Below, piece by piece: positions 13,318-13,373 of a stretch of 13,373 nucleotides of DNA; the first letter of the stretch is position 1; every line of letters begins with the position of its first letter. Source of the stretch: Prevotella sp. CAG:924 (lineage in GTDB: Bacteria > Bacteroidota > Bacteroidia > Bacteroidales > Bacteroidaceae). The notes under the pieces were generated by a model. It worked only from the letters and a program-made list of their open reading frames with translations. It was not told where the DNA came from and ran no database searches. The DNA lies in NCBI GenBank assembly GCA_000431975.1, contig HF988580.1, forward strand, positions 1 to 13,373. The letters are read 5' to 3'. The position numbers and the translations under genes are program-made.

Positions 13318-13373
13318 CCTATACCCTACCCGATAGGATGCCTGGTTGTAAAAGCCCTAAAATAGTGCTGTTT

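Overview
The window looks like chromosomal DNA of a Bacteroidota member, most likely Prevotellaceae. Four good matches to the Bacteroidetes -7 promoter box TAnnTTTGY precede transcription units, with a fifth before topB. The proteins are of Bacteroidota type (a MurT/AmpG-like permease with a MurK-like kinase, an FeoB-associated Cys-rich protein, and a lipoprotein with Cys-Asp-Asp-Asp at its mature end). Coding DNA is GC-rich, while the last few hundred bases are visibly more AT-rich. Species assignment is inference.

Layout, almost all on the + strand: (1) 1-546, the 3' end of feoB and a small FeoB-associated membrane protein, closed by a strong terminator. (2) 651-5272, a probable operon behind its own promoter: a two-domain family 2 glycosyltransferase, then an AmpG/MurT-like permease, a BadF/MurK-type sugar kinase and the MurNAc-6-phosphate etherase MurQ. 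The last three form a peptidoglycan-sugar salvage route: MurNAc or muropeptide import, phosphorylation, then conversion to GlcNAc-6-phosphate. (3) 5562-8545, a secreted subtilisin-family protease followed closely by xseA and xseB (exonuclease VII). (4) 8646-9662, branched-chain aminotransferase ilvE with its own promoter and a likely terminator. (5) 9803-11761, topoisomerase III (topB), ending at a long hairpin. (6) 11846-11986, a possible 46-residue ORF on the minus strand facing topB. (7) 12122-12694, an aromatic-rich lipoprotein of unknown function with its own promoter and a terminator-like hairpin. (8) 12764-13373, a gene-poor tail with two near-identical 70-bp tandem repeats running into an array of five degenerate 22-23 bp units that begin with CCAAT or CCAATG.

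Most genes are recognisable housekeeping or salvage functions. The points most worth a second look are the glycosyltransferase joined to the MurNAc salvage genes and its degenerate N-terminal duplicate domain, the repeat arrays at the right end, and the short minus-strand ORF behind topB. I found no CRISPR array, transposase, tRNA or rRNA.
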